The position numbers and the translations under genes are program-made. The notes beneath the pieces were generated by a model. The model was not told the DNA's origin, searched no databases, and saw only the letters and a program-made list of their open reading frames with translations. This document shows positions 11,370-21,391 of a DNA stretch of 28,238 nt, in pieces (position 1 is the first letter of the stretch; each line of letters opens with the position of its first letter). The stretch is taken from contig CAXNAD020000129.1 of the NCBI GenBank assembly GCA_964200185.2, positions 1 to 28,238 on the forward strand. The letters are read 5' to 3'. Source of the stretch: Choristocarpus tenellus KU-1152 (Eukaryota; Phaeophyceae).

Positions 11370-11582
11370 CTTTGAACTTGGGTGCAGCCTTCCTTGACTC
11401 CACATCCAAATCGACCCTTCACAGACTATGTCAGGGTCAAGTAGCGCAAAGTCGCAGCTACAAACATTTCTGATGACCAAGAACCGCAAAACCGAAGAAA
11501 TCCACTCCCTACTTCCCAGCAAACGTGGGGAGGTTGGCGACCCTGATGGGGTTGCCGGCAGATGTCTTGTACACAATAACAA
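11370..11582 (-). pseudogene. Diverged second copy of the gag 5' region
   Basis: The minus-strand reading around 11400-11440 gives ALLDPDIVCEGSIW, paralleling ALLGPDIICGGPIW around 11040-11075. The reading around 11509-11545 gives ANLPTFAGK, paralleling SLPTFAGKLGED around 11145-11180. Both pairs are offset by about 370 bases, so this is a tandem, diverged duplication of the gag N-terminal region within the LTR element. Confidence 0.65.
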
Positions 11583-11645
11583 TGCTCACTATCAGTCTTG
11601 TCGCTTCGCACAACGTCCCAGGAATATTCTGTCCGCTACGTAGCT

Positions 11646-11944
11646 TGATGTAGATGAACAAAGTCAATATTACAAGGGTCTTTATGGTCTCGATTCCGCT
11701 GACTGAGCATGTAGATGAGACTACCCTAAGCCACCATATTATTATTCTACAGTGTGGGTTTGTAATCATCCACACTAATTTACTATGAATCACTTATTTA
11801 CTTGTCTTAACTATAGGAAGTGTATCTTGAACATGATATAAAAACCAATCAACACTATGAGTCAGTACATAAAATATATCTGTCACTGGCTCTCCATCCT
11901 ATTATCTAATCTACCAGTGGTGTGTCTATAGTGTATCAGCAGCA
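11646..11944 (-). repeat. LTR of gag-only retrotransposon (5' LTR in gag orientation)
   Basis: This is the partner of 8857-9153. It begins TGATGTAGATGAACAAAG and ends GTATCAGCAGCA. Differences from its partner are mostly single-base changes plus an extra TG near 11921. In the gag orientation it is upstream and would carry the element's promoter. I could not identify a tRNA primer-binding site just inside it. Confidence 0.85.
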
Positions 11945-12784
11945 CTATTTACGAACAGAAGGTAGATAACAAAATTGGGTGTTACATTGTCGAAGTTTGC
12001 AAGGTGTGGTATTTTTTATTTGTCACGAGCCAAATTGTACGTTGCTTACACAATCTCCAAATTTCCGTAAGATGAACAAATAGTAGTCAGACTTATTATG
12101 CAGGGCAATTTGGTTTTGCTCGCCCGTAGTGGTGTATGCTGAGCAGGAGGATAGCATCCTTTTTGGGGATAATGAAACCATGGACTCTTGACTGGGAACC
12201 TCACTCGGTACCACGGTATAACGGTATATGGCATACGACAATAACGGTATAATAACAGACTAACATGCTTTCCACAGATACTTGGTTTTATTTGCACTAA
12301 GTGCCCTGAATGACTGGTGAAGTTCGTCCATAGTGATGAACTGCTTGCCACACTTTATGTACTCACTGCTCCGAGTGCAATAACGCCCTCTCCTAAGGTG
12401 CAAGGGAGTATGACCGGTGGTAGGCGATCATCATGACGAAAACTGGTCTTTATGCCTCCTCACCTACTGTCACTTGAAATCGACGAAGTGTTGGTGTCAT
12501 TCAAGGTCTACGTGGGCACATACATGGGCGTAATGACTTCCCTTCACTGAACCTTACGAAGCCTGAAAGACACTGGTGATGAGAGTTGCGGGATCCACAC
12601 TCTAACCACCATAATAACCAGAGGGACTGAGGAGATAGATGTGTCTGGGGAAAAAGAGGAGAAGCTCCACCACAGTGATTCAGCAGCATCAGCAGGGAGG
12701 GGTGGGTTGTGCAAGGGAGGTCTGTGCCAGCCTGTGTGCAAAAGGACCTAGGCTGAATGTATGTAAATTGTTTAAAGGAGTAGT
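11945..12784. other. Unassigned intergenic DNA
   Basis: No gene is recognised. The block 12571-12626 is repeated imperfectly at 13351-13403. Short repeats of a TAACGGTATA word occur near 12217-12250. The small open frames on both strands show no family motif. Confidence 0.4.
12571..12626 (+). repeat. Direct repeat, copy 1 of 2
   Basis: It begins CACTGGTGATGAGAGTTGCG and ends ACCAGAGGGA. It matches 13351-13403 (CACTGGTGGTAGGAGCTGCA ... ACCAGAGGGA) with substitutions and a small gap. MITE-like copy B lies between the two copies. Confidence 0.65.
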
Positions 12785-13044
12785 GAGTCAAAGTCAACGA
12801 GAGGTAACCAGAGTTGAATTTTAAGAATGCTGACAAATATGTGCAAATTTAGTCCATTTTTACAAACGCGTACAGGAAATCTTCTGAATGGTATCGAAGA
12901 GTTCCAAACAACACAGAAATCAACATTCTCAGGTAAAACTTTGCACTTCATACATAGAAATATGAGTCAAGAGCCAAGAGATTACAAAACTGGCTTTAAA
13001 TGCAAAACGACCGAAACCTGGGTACCTCTCGTTTACTTTGGCTC
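12785..13044 (+). mobile_element. MITE-like inverted-repeat element, copy B
   Basis: The left end is GAGTCAAAGTCAACGAGAGG; the right end is the complement of GAGCCAAAGTAAACGAGAGG, so about 20 bases of imperfect terminal inverted repeat. Interior words such as GTGCAAATTTAG match copy C (TTGCAAATTTAG), and the right end carries the family's CCRAACCTG word. This is the most diverged of the four copies. It has no coding capacity. Confidence 0.65.
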
Positions 13045-14251
13045 ACTCCAGAGTAACTGTCTTTGCTATTGCCCAGCGCTTCACCCCGGGCAGGTGAGGT
13101 TTTCACGATAGTATTTGACACTTGATTTGCATGCTTTGAACTCGGCAACCATTTCTTGCTATTGGTTTGGAACTGTTTGCCCCTCTGTTCGCATTCATTG
13201 TTTCCAACTCAATGCGACCTCTTTTATTGAGCCAGAAATGGGGCTTGTAGTCAATCTTCCTGACAAAAACCCCTTTTGTGACCTACTTCATGCCAGTCGA
13301 AATTGACAACTCGAGTATGTCATTTATACCGTCTTCTGACACGTGGGAAACACTGGTGGTAGGAGCTGCAGGACCCACGCTCTAAACAATGCTACCAGAG
13401 GGATCAATGTGGTTATAGTAGCATGGGTTTCATTCCACTTTTGTAGCTCTACTCGTATCTCTTCTCAGACGAACATATTGGGAAAATATTCTTTCGTTCG
13501 CTCCTGAGTATTCCTTGCAGCATCATCTTGTGTGATTAATCCAAACACCGATGTTACACAATATCTTCTTTACGCTTTTGTCACCAGATGTATACCCATC
13601 TGGAGAGTTATACGTGCCCAGACAAATGTTCTGCGATGGTGCTGTTGAGCGATATAATCCTGTTGAGTACTTACGCAACTTACTTGCAACAACCATAATG
13701 AGTTATTGCCGACCTTGGTATGGCTGGGATGGGGGTATTGTAGGGTTCAATTTCATTTCTCTGGGAAAGAAAATGGTTGCTTCGCCAAAAAGATAACATG
13801 CCAGAGAGTGTAGAGAAAGAGATGAACGAGTTTTTAGGCTTTCAAGCACCATAAAGAATAATGGTTCCGTATTTCAGCAGCAATATGTTGGTGTATTTCT
13901 AGTAATACCCAATAATGGTGCTAGAAATGCAGGACAATTATAACCTAGCAGCACCTTCTCCAGCATCTTTTTATATATCAACAGCAAAGAACTCCAGAAG
14001 ATTGGAGGCATTCTGCTGTTCATTATTGAGTTCTTCTACTATTTTCTTAGAGACATTTCTCACAATTTGCAATGTTGTGCATGGGTAACAGGGAGGGGGG
14101 GTCATGTCAGTGGGGAAAGAGGAGGGAAAACTCTGCCAGGTAGTAATCACCCATCGTGTTCCAGCAGCCCCAGGAAAGGAGCAGCTAGAGTGTGTACCTA
14201 TCTTTAGAAAACTGTGAAGGTTTTGCTGGGGGGGAGAGAGGTGAAAAGCCA
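13045..14251. other. Unassigned intergenic DNA
   Basis: No recognised gene. It contains the second copy of a ~55-base direct repeat (13351-13403). A plus-strand open frame at 13551-13796 encodes 81 residues, including VYPSGELYVPRQMFCDGAVE, but I cannot match it to a family and it may be chance. Confidence 0.4.
13351..13403 (+). repeat. Direct repeat, copy 2 of 2
   Basis: Imperfect match to 12571-12626, in the same orientation about 780 bases downstream. The pair could be the ends or duplicated parts of an older element into which MITE-like copy B inserted. Confidence 0.65.
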
Positions 14252-14497
14252 AAGTATCTTAGAGGGTAGGGACGCGTCTATCTAGGAGTCAAAATCCAAT
14301 GTTGCGATTTTGATGTCATTTTGGCTACCATATTTGTTAGGAAGTGTCAGTATCCTTGTTCAGGAAACATCTTTTCATAACGTATACATTTGACCTACTC
14401 CGAAACATTTTGGAGCGGAGAAATGTCATAAAACACCCACGGGAAGCCAAGCCCCAAATGGACACACAGGGAAAAATTCGTACCCTCTAAGATACTT
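14252..14497. mobile_element. Short element with perfect 17-bp terminal inverted repeats
   Basis: AAGTATCTTAGAGGGTA at 14252-14268 is exactly the reverse complement of TACCCTCTAAGATACTT at 14481-14497. The 246-base unit has no open frame of note. It is flanked by CCA on both sides, a possible 3-base target duplication. Its ends differ from the GAGYCAAA family, so it is a different MITE-like type. Only one copy lies in this window. Confidence 0.6.
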
Positions 14498-15151
14498 CCA
14501 CTCTCAAGGAGAACATCCACCACTAAGGAACTACAATACTCTTGAGCAGCACCAGGAGGAATGCACGCTGGAGGGATGATATATGACCTATGCCTATGAG
14601 AAATGAGGAGGTCAAGCTACAGCAGCAAAAACAATTCTCCAGCAGCAGCGCCAGGAGGAAAGATGCAGGGAGAGGCTGCCCCTGGGGTATAGGGATGTGC
14701 TGTGCCTGGGTAGAAAGGATGTACTGTGCTGGGAGGGGTCTATACTTACGCTTGTCTGTACAGAAGTAAATGACCTGGCTAAACATACATATATGTGTGG
14801 CTGTGGGGTCAATGTATAAATTTGAATTTCAAACTGACTAACACGGGAACATCTACTAATCAAATAAACACAGGTAATGGCCTTGCCAGATACTGCAGAA
14901 TCAAACAGGTCACCTTCTGGGTCAATAATCCTCTCAATGATGTTTCAAAAAATGTTTGGACCGCAGTACAAGGGAAGGGGGGCATATCTGATCATAGTTT
15001 AAATCATCCGCTGGTTCATGTATGGCAATATGGTAATTATTTTTTGTGTGCCTTTGTCGCTAATGGTAAAAGGTCGATAAAATAAAGTAGAGTGGTAGGT
15101 AGCCAATGTTATATTCCAAACTGTAGATTATAATCTATGTAGTGATGCATT
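14498..15151. other. Unassigned intergenic DNA
   Basis: No recognised gene. A CAG/CAA-rich stretch near 14615-14660 and a few short open frames are present, none with a family motif. Confidence 0.4.
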
Positions 15152-15410
15152 GAGCCAAACAAATGGAGAGGCAGGTAGAGTTGCATTTCAAGGATCCCGA
15201 GACTTGGCAGAAACATGTCATTTTGTACAATTGCAAATTTAGCCTTTCCTTAATTGTGGTGTAACTTTGTGAGCGGAAAGAGGGATCATCAATTTGGCAT
15301 GCACTATCGTGAACATGAAGCAATGAAATGGAATGTATTGTAAAAGGTGAGAAAGATGGCCTATAATGGGTAAGGGTCCAAACCTGCCAGCCTCTCAATT
15401 GGTTTGGCTC
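15152..15410 (+). mobile_element. MITE-like inverted-repeat element, copy C
   Basis: The left end GAGCCAAACAAATGGAGAGG pairs with the right end CCTCTCAATTGGTTTGGCTC. The interior aligns along its length with copy D. Shared words are AAGGATCCCGAGA, GAATTGTGGTGT/TAATTGTGGTGT and GCGGAAAGAGGG, plus GCACTATCGTGAACATGAAGCAATGAA against its counterpart in D. It is non-coding. Flanking bases show no clear target duplication. Confidence 0.8.
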
Positions 15411-15848
15411 ATGTCTGCAGTCCACCCTGTGTGACTTTGAAGTAATAATATACATATCGTTGCTCTTTCTAGTATGGTTCGCTATGTTCACAGAAGCTGC
15501 ACTGTAGATGGTAGCTTAGTTGTTACAGCAAGGTAAGGGATGCATTTGGCAGCCAACGCTCATGGAGGCACATCAAATAGTTGTTCTTCACCTAACAAAA
15601 GCAGGGAATTATGTCATACTTCATGTCATATTTGCAGGTTATTATTCTGCCGTCACCACGTTGGAAGAAGGGAAAATGTAGATTTGCGGTTCATATAAAA
15701 CGATGAAGTATACGGTAGTATATAATATGATGAGAGGTGATGTATATTTGCTGATGTATTCACTTCGACATAATACGTGCTATGAATAGATCTGATAAGT
15801 GCTTGCTCATTGAGCCAGCTTGTCTTATTTCTCACGCACACAACTATT
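15411..15848. other. Spacer between MITE-like copies C and D
   Basis: No recognised gene; AT-rich with short open frames only. Confidence 0.4.
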
Positions 15849-16113
15849 GAGTCGGACCAACTGAGAGATAGACAGGGTTGCACTTTAAGGATCCCGAGAA
15901 AGGGCAAAAAGACACCATTTTTACGATAGCAGAGAGGGCCTTTCTTTGTTGAATTGTGGTGTCACTTCGAATGCGGAAAGAGGGGGAATATTAACGTTGC
16001 ATACACTACAGTGCACATAAAACAATGAACTTTGAGTTTATTGCACAGGGCAAGGAAGGTGGCTTAGAATGCAAAAGGGACCAAACCTGCCTATCTCTCG
16101 AATGGTTTGACTC
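15849..16113 (+). mobile_element. MITE-like inverted-repeat element, copy D
   Basis: The left end GAGTCGGACCAACTGAGAGA and right end TCTCTCGAATGGTTTGACTC form the terminal inverted repeat. It has the same orientation and interior order as copy C, about 440 bases away, and is collinear in reverse with copy A. It is non-coding. Confidence 0.8.
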
Positions 16114-16283
16114 TTCATGATTAAACAGTTTACAAAAGCAAGATTTACAATGAATGGACATGAGTAATGCCTGTAGTATGACCCTTTGGATAGCCCTCTG
16201 TGGATTCTTAGAGTGTTGATTCTAGGAGGAGTATCGCATACGTACAGGCTTGCTCTTACCTCCTCTGCCCCCCCCTTTGCACA

Positions 16284-16529
16284 ATGAACGCTAAAAGACT
16301 TGAAGCAATGTCTGCTTTCTGGAGTATTTACAGGAAGGACATAAGAAGCAACAAGAAAACACAACATAAACATTATATTGTGTATCATTATGTTAGAAAC
16401 TTAGTGAAGGAGGGGAAGGCACAGATTGTGTATGTAAACTCCGATGAACAACATAGATGTTTGTTCACGAAGGCTCTGAGTGGTAATGTATTTGAGTTTC
16501 ACGCTAGAACTATCATGCACGGTGAGTAA
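16284..16529 (+). pseudogene. Ty1/copia polyprotein remnant: RNase H C-terminus
   Basis: The open frame ends at the TAA at 16527. From about 16350 it reads HKHYIVYHYVRNLVKEGKAQ followed by IVYVNSDEQ and LFTKALSGNVFEFHARTIM. This is the conserved end of copia RNase H (KHI-x-YHYVR ... YVPS-x-EQ ... ILTK-L ... F). The DNQGAI region that normally precedes it is absent, and the N-terminal part of the frame has no match. The rest of the polyprotein is missing from this window, so this is a 3' truncated relic. It is distinct from the gag-only element. Confidence 0.8.
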
Positions 16530-16571
16530 GGGGTAGTGTGCAGATTAAGTTCATTGGATTCATGATGTATG

Positions 16572-16757
16572 GACAGAGCAGGGGCGCGTGTCAAGAGTTT
16601 GCTTGTCCATGTGCGGAATTAAGATTTGAAGTGTGCAGGTTGAGTTGATTTCAAGTTGGGTTTTGTTGTTGGACTGATTTGATTCTCACTGCATAGTCAG
16701 AGCAGGGGAGTGTGTCAAGATTATGCTTGACCATTTGTGAGAATACGATTTGAAGTA
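16572..16757 (+). repeat. Duplicated polypurine-tract/LTR-start-like block downstream of copia remnant
   Basis: Bases 16572-16632 and 16696-16757 are imperfect direct repeats. Each has AGAGCAGGGG followed by GTGTCAAGA, then TTGCTTGTCC or ATGCTTGACC, and ends GATTTGAAGT. A G-rich tract followed by TGTCAAGA just after the RNase H stop is the usual arrangement of a copia polypurine tract and 3' LTR start. The 3' LTR end is not defined. Confidence 0.5.
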
Positions 16758-17339
16758 TTATTTGATGTGCGTACAGATGAAAATGCGGGACATTCGGGAT
16801 ATTTAGGGTTAGGGTTTTGACCAGAAGTAGTCAGGGGACTGTTAGAGTCGGAGTGTTTCTGACGTGTACTAGAGAACTGTTGAGTCATTTGGTGTTCTGA
16901 GTGATTCAATGCAAGGATTAGTGAGCCCCACCTAGTGAAGGTATCTCACTCTCTTCTCAACTGTGATACAAGCTAATAGACAATAATATAACTGGCTGTG
17001 TGGGCCAACAGATCATCAAGGACAGCTTAACACAGGAGATGTTCCCTTCAAACCTACTCTGTAAATCGGTGAAAGAGGAAAATAAGATGATAAAATGATG
17101 TGACTTTTCCATTACAATGATGAAAACGTAAAAACTCGAGAAATATTGACAACTCACTCCAAAAACTAAAAGCCGAACAAACCCCCCCCAACTTCAATAT
17201 ATATTTTCCGGATTTTGCAAGCAGGAGAACAAAAAAAAAGTACCAGCAGCAGCATAGCACACCCAATGAAAACAAACTTTGTGCCTATACAATATAGCAA
17301 CACAATGTATACCACTGAACCTCTAGTGACAGCTGGTGC
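16758..17339. other. Kinase 3' flank and unassigned DNA
   Basis: No recognised gene. It would include the 3' untranslated region of the minus-strand kinase gene. A short TTTAGGGTTAGGGTTTT word at 16800-16816 is telomere-like but only two to three units long. Confidence 0.4.
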
Positions 17340-20300
17340 TCATACTGCCCTTAGCCCCGGTTTGGTATGGTTGCAACCCTTTGGGAGGGCATTTCCAACA
17401 GAATCCACCTCAACAGATGACTTGAAACTTCCAACAAATTGTTGCGCCGGTGAGGGCATAACTGGTGAAGAGATTACTACCGAGGAGAGGACAGGCTGCG
17501 GCAATAATAAGGGGGATGGTGCTACATCTTTTCCACCTGCAGTTCCATTGCCTTCCCTTTCCACCATCCCACAAAAGGGTGCCACAGGCACAATCTGTTT
17601 TGGCCTGCCAACCCTCTGTTGGCAAAGTAGTTCCTCTCCAGCACTGCAAGCTTTGGCTGCTGATCCACCCACACTACATTTCAATTGACCTCTCAACCTC
17701 CCCGGTTCTGTGATCGGCGAAAACGATTGGCCGGCTAACTTGCCACCCAGCTGCCCCTCCCCCTGCACACAGGTTTGGTGTGGTGAGTGACACCTTGAAG
17801 AGGACGGGCTAATAGTGCAATTAATGTACGTCTGTGCCGCACAACACGGTAGGACCAACTGCAGAGGGGCACACTCTTTCAACGTGCCTTGTGGAGCATC
17901 ACAAGGTTCGTCAGACAACACATTAGCCCTTACCCTACCCCTGGCAACCCCCAGCTCAGTCCTCACCACTCCTACGAATTCAGACTGCTTCTCGGCAGGT
18001 AATACTGTTAGTCCCTTGCCCTCTCTTTCCCCCCGCCACTGCTCTTTGTCCACCTCGACAGTCATCACGCCTTCCATTGCAATTCTTGAAATGAGCTGTC
18101 TATCTAAAGAAGTTTTGTCATGGAGCAAGTGCGATGTATCCCTCTCCGATGTACTATTAGTGCAGTTGGAAAAAGTGGAAAGACAACAGAAATCAATGCC
18201 TTCCACTGATGAATCCTTAGAGGTTCTGAGGGGTGAAGCCGCAACTGATAGGATCAGGGGGCAGCTGGAATCACCTACAGGAGCAGGTGAGCTGCTATCG
18301 CTTCTTGATACGTAAGTAGTAGCCCCGGAGGAGATTGATCCACGACCCACCAATAATCCGTTGACTGGGGAGCTCCTTCCACTACCTCCCACTGCATTTC
18401 CCACACCCTGTATCCCCAACCTACTGTTGGCATCTCGATCACCTACAAAAACTCCTATCTCCGGGGGGTGAAGGGGTTCCTTCTCCCCTCTGCCCTTGCC
18501 TAACTCCTCAACATCATAATGTTTGGGCTTGCCATCAGCATTGGTACTAACTCTAGCCTCAACTGTGACCTCCTTGCCAACAATACTACTGTTGGTGTGC
18601 CCACCCTTAGACAATGCTAGCAAGTCCACATGCAATGTGCTTGTTGACTGCCTGTCTGCTTCCTTCCTCCTGATGTATACTTCACCATCATCACCTTCAA
18701 GCCCCGGTTCAACCATGGGCACAGTCCTGATACGCACGGCTGGTGCTCCCACATCTCCATCTGAGCTCACTCCAGTTGAGAGCGGTGTAGTAGAAAGGGG
18801 TGCAGGGTAGCGTCCAAGAAGCTGATGGGCGCTGCTCGTCACAAGGTTCTGTCTAATGTGGACGGGTTTGTGCTTGCTTATTCTTCTCCTTACTGCGGTG
18901 GCGCCAATGGGACTGAAGTTTACAGAATCCAATCCCTCTGAGCTCACAGTTTTGTCAGAAAAAAGGTGTTGGGAGATGTCCAGCCGTGGCTTCCTCGGCA
19001 ATTTACCACTGCTAGTGCTGCAAGCCCTTGCATTTGCTGTCCTAGGTCTGGCATAAGGATTGGTGCTTCCCCTCCCCGTACTTTGCTTCCCCACACTACT
19101 TGCATTGGATGAGGGGCTAGCTGGAGGCCTTGTAGGCGTACTTGTTCCAGCCCAAGACCCCATAGCAGCTCTAGTGAGGGAGCTGGCTGTTGATGACCAC
19201 GGTGCAGGACCTTCACTGATGCCTGGGCTACCACTGATTCCACTGACCCCACTCACACCACTCACATAGCTCGCATTGTCCGAGCTGTGGCCTTTGGATG
19301 AGCGCGACTGAGATTGTGTCAGGTGGCTGGGTCGATAGCTACGGTGCACTGCACGTCCCACTCCCACGTGGTCTTCTGAACTTGTCAGCTCACTATACCG
19401 ACGCATGTCAGCAACAATCCTCTTCTGGATATTTGTCCAGGACTCTCCATTAGATCCTCCAGAGGACATCGCAGAGTCACAACCAGGAGGCAGCGCCACA
19501 TCTTGGGTCTACGAGGTTGGACATGGGAAGGCAAGGAGAAGAGGCGGCCTAGTGAGCAAGGGGAATGGGGTGGGGTAGTGGACAAGACACGCACATGAGA
19601 CCCATCCCTCCCACTCTGGTACATGCTCAAACACGTACCCGTACCCATTCACCTCTCCCTAGTCAAAGAGGCATGAACTAGGTGTCAAAGGCATTCCAGC
19701 CGATAAAAATATTGCTTCAATACTGCCATATCACAGTAAATCCGAATTTTGTTATATATCCTCAGAAATCACCGATCTTAGTTTTCCCATGACCCTGATT
19801 GGAGGGACGCACGAGAATAGGTAGCACATCTTTACCCCCCCTTCACCCCCCCCCCCCCACGCCTCCACCGCCTCTCCCTTCGCCACCACNNNNNNNNNNA
19901 CGAGAATAGGTAGCACATCTTTCCCCCCCCCCCCCCGCCCTACTTGTTAGCCTGAACTATATTATGTGACAACGCTCAAACTTGCTCACCTCTAAGAAAG
20001 GATCCTGCAGAAGCTCCTCTGCATTTGGGCGGTCCTCTGGCTTCCATGCAAAGCAACGCATCAAGAAACTCTGTAAGACCACTGGAAGTTCCTTTGGAAC
20101 AGCCGGAGGCTTTTGACATGTAAGCATGTGGTGGTGTAGTTGCACCGGGGAGCGGAACTTGAGATCAGCCCATGGTGGTCGAAGTGTTGCCATCTGGAGA
20201 ACAGCACCTCCAACTGCCCATGTATCTGCCTTTGCTGTGAATTGCCGCATCACTAGCACTTCGGGGGGCATGTACAAAGGGGTACCACGTCGCCCTGAAC

Positions 20301-21391
20301 CTGCCCCGCACGATTCATAAGCTACATTTTTCTCTGAGACCCATAATGCAGTGCCGAAATCGGCAACCTTGACCACACCTCCTTTGTCAAGCTGTTTCAT
20401 GAATAATGGGAATGAGAGAGATGAACGTGTTCTGTTGAGCAACATTTTAGGGGAAGAGTATTTCACTACTGCATTGGTTACATAACACAGTCTTCACAAA
20501 AATAATGCCCGTCACAGTCACTGCTGCAGTCGATGACCTTGAATGCTCTTCTCTCCCCTTACTGACATTCCCACCCCTCTCACCAGCAGGTTTTCACACT
20601 TGATATCCATATGCACGACGTTGTTCTGGTGAAGATAGACCAGTCCCTGGAGGACGTGCCTCGTGTACCGCCGCGTCATGGCGGGGCTAAAAGCACCGTA
20701 AGTTCGCAGTCGCGAACTCAGGGAATTCCCAGGGATCCACTCCTGAAAAATAAGTAGAGTGCCGTCTTCTGCTCGAACCTCGTATCCCAAGTATCGCACG
20801 ATGTTTGGATGGATGAGGCCTCGCATTACTTCTATCTCTCGGGTGAGATGTACCAAGTCAGACTCCCCCATGGATGCACTCAATCCAATCTCCTTTACCG
20901 CAAATTCCTCTCCCGTGTTGCAATTCATGGCCTTGAACACCTGCGCCAGTGAGACAAAGGTAATTTCGGGATGAGTAAAGAGACGAACCCCATGATCACG
21001 GTCAAGACTATCAGCAAATGCCAAGCCTTTCATAGAGAAGAGACCAACAGACCTCGCCGAAGGAACCTTTCCCGATGTATTCTCCAGCTACCCACTCCCC
21101 AGGAAGCATGGTTGGTGACATTAGGGGTGAGGCGGAATTGGTGGGACTGGGGGGCTGTAGGAACTGTTGCTGGTGGTCATGGACATTGCCTGCTCCTTGT
21201 CGAATTCGTAAATTCCCTCCATTATGGAGGGATCGGGGCAAATCCCCTTCTTCGTCATCTTCGCCCCCGTCACTCCTGCTGACCCCATCTATGCGACTGT
21301 TCCAGTGTATATCTGACGTCGAGCCAAATGGTGCTCCACAGGTCATACCATCTTCTTTTGGTTCGGTGCACGATCCATACAGCACTGCCAT
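17340..21391 (-). CDS. STE11/MAPKKK-like Ser/Thr protein kinase with long Ser-rich C-terminal tail (4 exons)
   Basis: Exons: 21391-21053, 20940-20584, 20391-19990 and 19508-17340. All junctions are phase 0, giving 1088 residues. The start ATG at 21391 is preceded directly by an in-frame TAA. The kinase domain comes first: Gly-loop GKGSFGEV (from residue 107), FAVK with Lys129, REIEVMRGLIHPNIVRYLGY, catalytic loop HMDIKCENLL (Asp225, Asn230), ADFG (243-245), GTPLYMPPEV and DTWAVGGAVLQMATLRPPWA. It ends RPNAEELLQDPFLE at the exon 3 donor. The pattern fits the MAPKKK (STE11) group, which phosphorylates MAP kinase kinases. The usual HRD is HMD and APE is PPE. Residues 367-1088 are Ser/Gly/Pro-rich with a run of SGVSG-like repeats, probably disordered; I recognise no domain there. 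Intron 3 contains the N gap. Substrates are unknown. Confidence 0.92.
19810..19935. other. Assembly gap (10 N) with duplicated flanks
   Basis: Ten N lie at 19890-19899. The sequence ACGAGAATAGGTAGCACATC followed by TTT and a C-run occurs just before the gap (from 19810) and again immediately after it (from 19900). The most economical reading is that two contig ends overlap but were not merged. The lengths of this C-rich stretch and of kinase intron 3 are therefore unreliable. Confidence 0.9.

Larger units (their letters stand above)
8857..11944 (-). mobile_element. Gag-only LTR retrotransposon (TR-GAG-like), about 3.1 kb
   Basis: Two ~298-base direct repeats flank an interior whose only recognisable coding content is a minus-strand, frame-damaged gag. 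I see no protease, integrase, reverse transcriptase or RNase H motif in the ~1 kb between gag and the 3' LTR. That segment instead holds a ~200 bp repeat in about three copies. The five-base flanks are CTACT (left) and CTATT (right), a possible decayed target-site duplication. Transposition would have needed pol from another element. The LTR divergence and broken gag suggest an old, inactive copy. Confidence 0.8.

Noticed and set aside
8857-11944. CRISPR-like array from the repeats in this region
   Set aside because: The repeats are long LTRs and ~200-bp blocks with no regular short repeat-spacer pattern, in an intron-bearing eukaryotic genome.
13551-13796. 81-residue plus-strand open frame as a gene
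   Set aside because: No family motif, no neighbouring exons with splice continuity, and it lies in repeat-rich DNA. Listed only within the intergenic note.
15480-15660. Possible copia reverse-transcriptase remnant
   Set aside because: A few residues looked suggestive in one frame, but no conserved YLKG, YVDD or LTRPD motif could be found.
16800-16820. Interstitial telomere repeat
   Set aside because: Only two to three TTAGGG/TTTAGGG-like units; chance cannot be excluded. Similar short words occur near 26236.
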